Shown here in pieces: positions 57,131 through 64,000 of a stretch of DNA of 64,000 bases. The stretch is from Girardinichthys multiradiatus (lineage: Eukaryota; Chordata; Actinopteri; Cyprinodontiformes; Goodeidae): positions 41,930,147 to 41,994,146 of the forward strand of contig NC_061797.1 of the NCBI RefSeq assembly GCF_021462225.1, written 5' to 3'. Position 1 is the first letter of the stretch. Each line of letters opens with the position of its first letter. The notes beneath the pieces were generated by a model, which was not told the DNA's origin, made no database searches, and was given only the letters and a program-made list of their open reading frames with translations. Position numbers and translations under genes: made by a program.

Positions 57131-57769
57131 AAATTTTCCAACTAAAACTTGTTTGTGAACATTTAAGGCAGGATTTTGGGAAATAATCCAATCACAGACT
57201 GTTTGTGCATGCATAGTTTTTATTTGTGTATCACCCTAAAAGTGACAAGAACAAATCTTCATGTTTTTATCGCTTCTTTATGTGTGTCTGGCTTTGCCCT
57301 CTTGCATTTAAATCCACATCAATGTGCTAAGAATGTTCATTACTGAGAAAGATTGTCCTTGATGTGAATCAAAGCATAAGCTATAGTTGATTTATGCCAT
57401 GATTGGGTTAGGGTTTATCTGTGTGGTTGTGATTTAACTTGATGTTGAAGCGTGAGACCTTACTGCAGATTTCACTTTCTTGTTAAATGTTAAAGATGAG
57501 ATGCATTAATTTTGTTAATGGTAGTCAGTGTTAAAATATAAAATCTGACTTTAACTAATCCTCTAATCAAAACATGATTGACTGCACAGAAGGTCACTAT
57601 AAATGCACTATAACAGAGACTAGGTTTAAAATTAACTGTGGTAGGGGGTTGCTCTTAATCATTTAACAGTTGTCATTGTTTCACATTAAGGGCAATTTCT
57701 CTAGCCATTCTTAAAAATAGGATAGACATGGTAATCAAGTAAGCCAGATCTATGTTGATCTTCATAAAT
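57131..57769. other. Intron or intergenic stretch, nothing recognised
   Basis: AT-rich, no feature seen. The stretch around 57410-57660 may belong to the left end of the Tc1-like remnant that follows. Confidence 0.35.
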
Positions 57770-58790
57770 CAGGAAATGAACACAAGAAAATACCTAAAGG
57801 CCAAAATTTGTCCATCTCTACAGTCAGAGCAATAATTAAAAGGAGTAATCAGCCTGAAATGTGACAAATAGCGCTCAACAAAAACCCAAGTGTGTATTCC
57901 ACCATGCTCAGTGATGATGATCATAGAAAGGAGGTAAAAACATCGCTCTAAAGCTCACTGTTTGAAAATGGCAGCAAACACTGGAATGTTAGGGGTCACT
58001 AAGTTTTCTTTACAACCACTATTTAAGGCCATACTTAGACACTCATAAGAGTTTCAACTGGATTTTGTCTCTTGTTTCAAGAAACCAAAAAAAGTCCTGT
58101 TTCCTTTTACTCAAACTACTGCTTCTTTACACACCTTTACTTTATCATTGTTTCCAATGACTAGAAGGTTATGTATGACTAACAGTCCTGCTGTCACAGG
58201 TTTGACAACCTTGGTTTCCCTTCTGTTATCAGATAATATCAGGAATGTTGTTGCTTTGACTAGTAGTAGAAGGCCTTGTCAAATAACAATCATTAAACTT
58301 GTTCTACACACCAACTGGAAGTTAGAGGAGTTTGCAAAACACTCTGGAACTCTAGTGAAGCAGTTTGCTTTGTTGAGACTGAGTTTTTCAAAAACAAACG
58401 GGTCTTGTGTGAAATACAGAGGAATATGTGGAAAAACACATCTTGCCCACTCTTAGTTATGGTGGCAGATCTGTCATAATGTGACCTTATTCTCTCCCGT
58501 AGGCTCAGGGAACTCTAATGGGATGCATGCAAGCAAGTAATACTTGAAACAGTAAGACATCTTAAAAGTTTTATGACCCATTTCCGGATTTCCAAAAATG
58601 CGTTGTCATTGGTCCTTTTATGAGGATAAGGATCCAAAACACATAGCTGCACACACATTCCAGTACAGCTCATGGAAAAGTTTTATTATCTAACAGTACA
58701 ATGAACAATGAAAACTGTCTGGCTCATACAAGAAGACCGCTAATGATCTATTATGTGGTTTGATTCGGAACCAGAATTAAACATGTGAAG
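57770..58790 (+). pseudogene. Heavily decayed Tc1/mariner-like transposase remnant
   Basis: One frame near 58380-58455 reads FSKTNGSCVKYRGICGKTH then LAHS, followed in another frame by YGGRSVIM, like the 'W.......PTVKHGGGSIMVWG' block of Tc1 transposases. About 170 bp later 'gataaggatccaaaacacat' resembles the DNDPKH segment, and near 57795 'tctctacagtcagagcaata' plus 'attaaaaggag' resembles the helix-turn-helix STVRAIIK word. Frames are destroyed. The call rests on the order of three blocks. Confidence 0.4.
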
Positions 58791-59254
58791 ACAAACTTGC
58801 AAAGAAGGTGATAATACTTAGTACAGCTGAGTAAACAGTCCTGAACAAGCTGTGAAAGTATGTCAGTGAGGTGGGACACAGTATGCTGTAGCTTTCTGGT
58901 CTTCATCAGCATCTCCAATCACATGCCAAAAACATTTGCCTTGTGATGGTAGTGATTTAAGATATTATTTTCCATTGTAGCTACATTGTAGAGTTACTGA
59001 CAAGCTGGAAACTAAGAAAATATCTTTTTGGTCGCTGAACTCAAAATAAACTCAGACATATAAATTTCGGAATTACAAATGATACAGATTTCTGACTCTG
59101 TGTATTAATATATGTCAATAGTATGGCTGCACAATTTATTGTTATCGCAGTATCAATGTACACAATATGCATAATGCGAGGAAATTCCAAGACTGCAGCA
59201 AATGTTAGCTAATCACAGAGCCATGATTTAAGGCTTTTGATGGATGCAATGTGT

Positions 59255-60305
59255 TTTGTGACACAGCTTGGCCTTCAACACCCTCAATCCAGACATTCTT
59301 CACCAGAGGCTGACCCAGCTCACAGTATCGGTCTTTACCTGACTGATAGACAGCAGCAGGTGAGGCTGGGGTGGGGTGCCCCCCCTGGGTGTATTCTCTC
59401 TCCACTCCTCTTCTCTCTCTACACAAATGACTTCACCTCAGCGGACCCATCTGTGAAACCCCTGAGGTTTGCAGATGACACCACTGTTATTGGTCTGATC
59501 TAGGAATATGACGAGTCTTCATGTAGACAGGAGGTGGATCAGCTGGTCCACTGGTGCAGTCCAAACCATCTGGAGCTTAAACCGCTCAAGACAGTGGTAA
59601 TGACAATGGACTTTAGGAGAACACCCGTCACACTGCCCCACACCCCCCACTATCCTTAACAACACAATGTCTACTGTGGTCTGGTTCCTAGGAACCACCC
59701 TTCAGATAAGGCCCACCAGAGACCGTACTTCCAGCAACAACTCAAGAATTACAACCTGCCAAAGGAACTGCTGTTCATCTTTTACTCTGCTTTTATTTGG
59801 TCTGTCCTGTGCAGTCACAGTGTGGTTTGGTTCATCCACAAAACAGAACAGGTCCAGACTACAATGAACAATTAGGTATGCAGAGAGGATCACCACCCCT
59901 GAACCTCCCTCCATGCAGGACTTGTACAGGTCTAGGATCAGGAAAAGGGCAACTCAAATCAATGCAGACCGCACACATACTAGACATAAACTGTGTAGAC
60001 TATTACCTTTAGGTTGGTGCTTCAGAGCACTATTTGCAAAAACCAAACAGAGCAGAGACAGTTTCTATCCCCAGGCTGTCTCTCTGATGAACACTTAACA
60101 GTCAGAGTGCCTAGATCGATATCAATATTTGCATTAATTCAAACTTGTCTTCCTCTTTTGTAAAAACATCGTACATATACATATTCACAAAAAACGTTTT
60201 ATTTGCCCTTTTATATATATTCATTTTTGAAATGTTTTCATTGAGAGCAGCTGAAGTCAGATTCCTTGTTTGTCTCTCAAACTTGGCGAATAAAGCTGAT
60301 TCTGA
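59255..60305 (+). mobile_element. 5'-truncated Rex1-like LINE, older copy
   Basis: The + strand translation near 59340 reads LTDRQQQVRLGWGAPPGCIL then SPLLFSLYTNDFTSADPSVK and the RT active site RFADDTTVIGLI (59472-59503). After a stop it continues EYDESSCRQEVDQLVHWCSP. The C-terminal region follows to about 60100. The tail ends 'ttggcgaataaagctgattc' at 60305. It is more diverged than the other two Rex1 copies and points the opposite way. Confidence 0.75.
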
Positions 60306-60719
60306 TTGTTGTTCAATGCACCATAAAAGGTTTTTGCGGGTAAAGAGGTGGTTAGGTAGTCAAGTCATTTAAAAAAAACTACCAACTAAGTTGTTTCATT
60401 GCCAAAATAGTACACATCTGCCAAAAGCCCATCTTACCATAAAACCTTGTTAAAATGGAAATAATTATATTTTTTGTAGTAACTGGATAGAGTGGGTCTA
60501 TGGTTGCTATGAACCCAAATCACAAACACTTTGAGACTTTTGAGTTATTTATGAATTAAGTCATATTGTTATCCCAACATTCACAATTATTACCGCCAAT
60601 TGCATGTAATCCTAATGTCGAGGAGCCCGTGCCAGTAGTACAAAAAGTAAATTTTTAGCCCTTATATGTATTTAGGCTGGTAGAGATATGTGAACATATT
60701 TTTTTTTCTTTCTATTCAG
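60306..60719. other. Sequence before the troponin T start exon
   Basis: AT-rich, no repeat recognised. It ends in a pyrimidine tract and TTCAG acceptor at 60719. Confidence 0.4.
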
Positions 60720-61243
60720 ATTTGAAGTCTGGTGTCACCATGTCTGACACTGAGGAAGTGTAAGTAAATCTCATCACCCTCAAAAATGCTATATAATTCA
60801 TTTTTGAATATAATAGAAAAACTAGTTGAAATTTGCTGTTGAACTGATATTTCAATTTCATCTTTTACATTACAGGTATGAGGGTAAGTGAGATAACCAT
60901 TTAGCTACTTTTACTTTTTTATCTTTTATATAACAACACAAGACAAGATATGACCTTTTTTGATATCCACAGAATGTTATCCAACAAATGTTTGCTATCT
61001 TTAATACTTTGCACAGTTTCTGCCTTTAATTGAGATTTAAAAGAGAGCAGACAGAACCCTTCTTTTCTTATATAGTCAGATTTTTGTAATTGTTTTCTTT
61101 TACATACAACCCCTTAAAATGTCAGTATCGGTGATTGTGAGCTAGAATAAACCTAAATGCCATGGTTTCTTCACTTATTTCTGTTTGTTTCTATTCCCAC
61201 ATTTGTTTTAATTTGAATTTTTGCAAAACTGAAGAGGAGGAAG
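60720..61243 (+). CDS. tnnt3: Troponin T, 5' part, probably fast skeletal (partial)
   Basis: Troponin T ties the troponin complex to tropomyosin on the striated-muscle thin filament. Exon 60720-60759 carries a 20-nt leader and ATG at 60740 in good context (GTCACCATG), reading MSDTEEV, with a perfect donor GTAAGT. An 8-nt exon follows at 60876-60883 (GTATGAGG, giving YE) and a 9-nt exon at 61235-61243 (AGGAGGAAG, giving EEE). Phases join to MSDTEEVYEEEE..., the acidic N-terminal pattern of troponin T, whose 5' region is known for tiny exons. The rest lies beyond the right edge. TNNT2 would look similar at this point, and tnnt3 is preferred because LSP1 and PRR33 neighbour TNNT3 in other vertebrates. 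No later exon was found before 64000. Confidence 0.75.
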
Positions 61244-62565
61244 GTAACAAAGACCGAATCAACTTCCCATTTATTACTTTTTTTCTCATTCACACTAATA
61301 AATCAACTGCCATTCACCTTTCACTTGAAGTCTTTGACATTGACACATTTTATGTTAGAACACATTAGCCTATACCTGCAGAATCTCAGAAAGATTTAGT
61401 TAAAACAGTTACGGCATATAGAGATAGAGTGTTTTAGAAAAAAAATGTATTTCATTTTATTATTATTTAATAATTTTAAGATTAAATTGATCTTAATTAA
61501 ATTTACAGTACTGATTCTTTACCTGCAACAAAGTGCCTTATTGTCAGGATTGTTTGGAACCTGCTTCACATTGCTTTACTGTTGATTAGTTTTTTTGGCT
61601 GTCAATCAAAAACTTCCAAGTTAAAGGTGACTTTTGTCTGCCGAGTGATGTTTTGAGTCACATGGTTAAGAAAAAAATAGAACTTTACATTTATTTTCTT
61701 AACATGTGGAATTTGTACAATGCCATCTCTTACTGTCAGTACTGCTGTCATTGACCTAATTCATACAATGGTCATATTTTAATTGGTGAATGTGGAAAAC
61801 TACTTTGGAGGAATTTGTTAATTAAAAATAATTGAGAGAATATGCTGAGAATTATAATAATAGCAGTTAGCTATACAAACAAATTTTACTGGATGGTATA
61901 GTGGATTAAAGACTGGTAACTCCTCACCTAATGGGTAGCTAAAACATAGCTAGCTAGTGGTTCTGCTCATTGAAGTCTAAATTTTCTCTAAATTCAGTGA
62001 CAAATCTGCTTAATATAACATTTATTAGATTATATGATTTTAGCATTTGCTAAATCAGGACTTAACATGGAGAGGTAGGAGCATACTCTGAGAAAACAAC
62101 AAATCGTTCTGCTATTTCAACAACATTAGCTAGCCGTCCAAATCTAACAGATGATATTAAAGACAAGAGCTAGCTGCTTGATTACAATGCAAACCATTGC
62201 TTTGCTTAATATTCAGCACAGCTGAGATATTAGCAGATGTAGGCTGAGCATAAGATAAATCAAGATTTAAGGTGGGTAAAAATTGAGAGCATATGTTGCA
62301 AAAGTGGTCAAATCATGCTATTTTACTGACATAGTGGTGTTCATCAAATTGGTATAGTGGTAATTAGATTTTTTTTTAAGAGGGATTCTTTGAAGTTAAT
62401 ATTAATTACAGTTCCTTCACCTGTAGCACAAAGATGTCATAAAATCATAAGCTTAAAAAGTAAATAGAGTACATACTCTGCAAGAGCAGATAATTATTTA
62501 TCCTAGTTGAGGTTGCAACAATAAGGACAAAGTTGTTGTTGGCAAGGACAATTCATACTTTACAG
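61244..62565. other. tnnt3 intron, left part
   Basis: AT-rich intron DNA without a recognised exon. Acidic GAG/GAA-rich short exons, as expected next in troponin T, were looked for and not found up to 64000. Confidence 0.45.
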
Positions 62566-62665
62566 CAGGGCTCTGCAACCCCAGTCCTTGAGCCCCACTG
62601 TCCTGCAACTTTTGGATGAATATCCCTGCTGCAACACAGCTGAATCAAAAGGCAGAAGTCAATTT
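62566..62665. repeat. Fragment of a common teleost DNA-transposon-derived repeat
   Basis: Contains 'gctctgcaaccccagtcctt' and 'cactgtcctgcaacttttgg', then 'cagctgaatcaaaaggcaga'. These resemble a widespread non-autonomous hAT-like repeat of fish. Short, ends unclear. Confidence 0.4.
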
Positions 62666-62927
62666 GTTTGGGACAGAGCCCAAGAAAAGTGTTTTTTTTT
62701 TTTTTTTTTGGTTGTTGTTTTATAATAAAAAGGAGATTTGGCAGATATGTAACTTGGTGGCTTTGGTTTATAAAATCAAATACTAATGCTAATGAATTTA
62801 TGTAAACACCATATTTTGTAATCGCTTATGACATTTTTGTTGCAACAAGGATGAGAAGCACCTTCATGATAAATGAAGGTTTTGTATGCAAAACAAATCT
62901 AAGTATTGTTTGTAGCTCTTTATCTCT

Positions 62928-63330
62928 GCAATCAATCAATCAATCAACTAATCAATCAATCAATCAGTCAATCTTAATTTATTACAAACAATAATGTGAC
63001 CAAAGTGCCTTACAGGTAAAATAAGATAATAAAAGATAAAAGAGGTAAGCAATAAAACACAAAATAACAGTTAGGATAAGTAACATAATAAAAGCAAACA
63101 ATAAAATGTACCATAAAAAACCTAACCTGACCTGATGGACTGTTCCACTGTTTATGAGCTGCAACTAAGGAGGCTGGGTCACCTTTGGTCTTCAGCTGAG
63201 TTCTTGGGACAACTGAAAGCATTTGGTTTCCAGGTATCAGCGTCCTGTTAGGACTATGTTTATGTAAAAGTTCAATGATGTAAGATGGTGCCTGGCCATT
63301 TAATAACAAACGTAAAATCTTGAAAACGAT
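62928..63330 (-). mobile_element. LINE 3' fragment with CAAT-repeat tail
   Basis: The + strand begins with (CAAT)n at 62930-62970 and 'cttaatttattacaaacaat', a reversed LINE tail. On the - strand 63330-63125 reads FKILRLLLNGQAPSYIIELL, then NRTLIPGNQMLSVVPRTQLK and TKGDPASLVAAHKQWNS, a C-terminal block of the CR1/L2-group LINEs. It ends before the last conserved words. Dead fragment. Confidence 0.55.
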
Positions 63331-63381
63331 TCTATAATGAAGTAAGTTCACTGAGTTTAAAAAAATAACATTTATACAACT

Positions 63382-63830
63382 GTCAAGGAGTTTGTGAGGT
63401 ATACGACCCAAAATGCAAACAGGTAAGCAGAATCAGCACGTTGAGTTGAAAAAACATTTAATAAAAAAAGCAAAGATTTGCAATAAAGCAGGCATGGACA
63501 TGGACGAATACTCCATGGACAAACCAGTATTCTCCAGTGAGGAGTAAGCAGAACAGAAGGGAATATATACAGCATGGCACAGGTGAAAACAGTAAGATTG
63601 ATTGGCATAAAGCAGGTAGAAAAAATAACCCTGATAGCCGAGGCAGTGACAAAGAATGAAAGCATAAACATGACAGAAATTGAAGATGCCAGGAATAATC
63701 ATACAAAGAAAATGTACAAAAATACCTCGAAATATAACGAACACAAAAGTAAACTAGAAAGCTAAATGCAAAAAAAGCATGAAAAACGGGTAACAAATAA
63801 GAGAACTGATATGGCAAAGTTCCATTTGAA
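63382..63830 (-). repeat. Interspersed TGTCA...TGACA-type element, third copy
   Basis: On the + strand it begins 'ctgtcaaggagtttgtgagg' and includes 'acccaaaatgcaaacaggta', resembling the reversed 3' end of the copies at 1352-1797 and 26866-27422. The words 'tacagcatggcacaggtgaa' match 'gccatgctgtat' in reverse in the second copy. The right end is uncertain. Confidence 0.45.
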
Positions 63831-64000
63831 CATAACAGGAAAATGCTGTAAAACTCTACAGATTATGAAAACTGCCACTTTTGCTACTGCATTCTGCTGA
63901 AAAGTAAATATGTTTAAACTTGATTACCTGTTCCTCCAGTAGTCACACACATCAACAGTTCAATGTGACATTTGTGTGAAAGGTCACTTGAGTTTCTGCC

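Noticed and set aside
60740..61243. Cardiac troponin T (tnnt2) instead of tnnt3
   Set aside because: The N-terminal residues do not separate the two, but the lsp1/prr33 neighbourhood is that of TNNT3. Not fully excluded.

Overview
This window reads as a teleost (ray-finned fish) nuclear chromosome. Genes are split by GT-AG introns, intergenic DNA is AT-rich, and the mobile elements are those typical of fish: Rex1/Babar-, L2- and Rex3/RTE-like LINEs, Tc1/mariner elements, tRNA-derived SINEs and long microsatellites. No bacterial or viral genes, rRNA, tRNA genes or CRISPR arrays were seen.

Three recognisable genes form a block that matches the vertebrate LSP1 - PRR33 - TNNT3 neighbourhood, as far as that is known. 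(1) lsp1 lies on the + strand at 5864-29707. I rebuilt 14 coding exons by hand that stay in frame for 535 codons and end in the LSP1/caldesmon-type C-terminus. (2) A 1,895-codon intronless reading frame lies on the - strand at 31876-37563. It converges on lsp1 and is called prr33 from position and from its N- and C-terminal blocks. (3) The 5' end of a troponin T gene, probably the fast skeletal tnnt3, lies on the + strand at 60720-61243 and runs off the right edge. Between prr33 and the troponin gene, a two-exon small-protein gene can be built at 43992-44914, with matching splice phases and a polyA signal. I do not recognise its product, and it is the best candidate for something undescribed.

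Layout: 1-5700 is intergenic DNA with decayed repeats and a SINE split by a second element. 5864-29707 is lsp1; its 9 kb first intron holds a Rex1 copy and a 383-bp TCTA microsatellite, and its second intron holds a decayed Rex3-like LINE. 31876-37563 is prr33. 38820-39830 is a Tc1 relic with a SINE nested in it. 40240-40930 is a decayed tandem array. 41346-43243 is a nearly intact Tc1 element at the exact centre of a perfect palindrome. 43992-44914 is the small gene. 46480-54190 is a nest of LINEs: L2 copy, reversed full-length Rex1, second L2 copy ending in a GAATT array. 54193-60719 is upstream or first-intron DNA of the troponin gene with more LINE and Tc1 remnants. 60720-61243 holds the first troponin T coding exons, and 61244-64000 is its intron, with repeats at the far right.

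The genes point to two cell settings. LSP1 is an actin-associated protein best known from leukocytes, and troponin T anchors the calcium switch to the thin filament of striated muscle. The window itself shows no common regulation. Most of the remaining sequence is transposon-derived.
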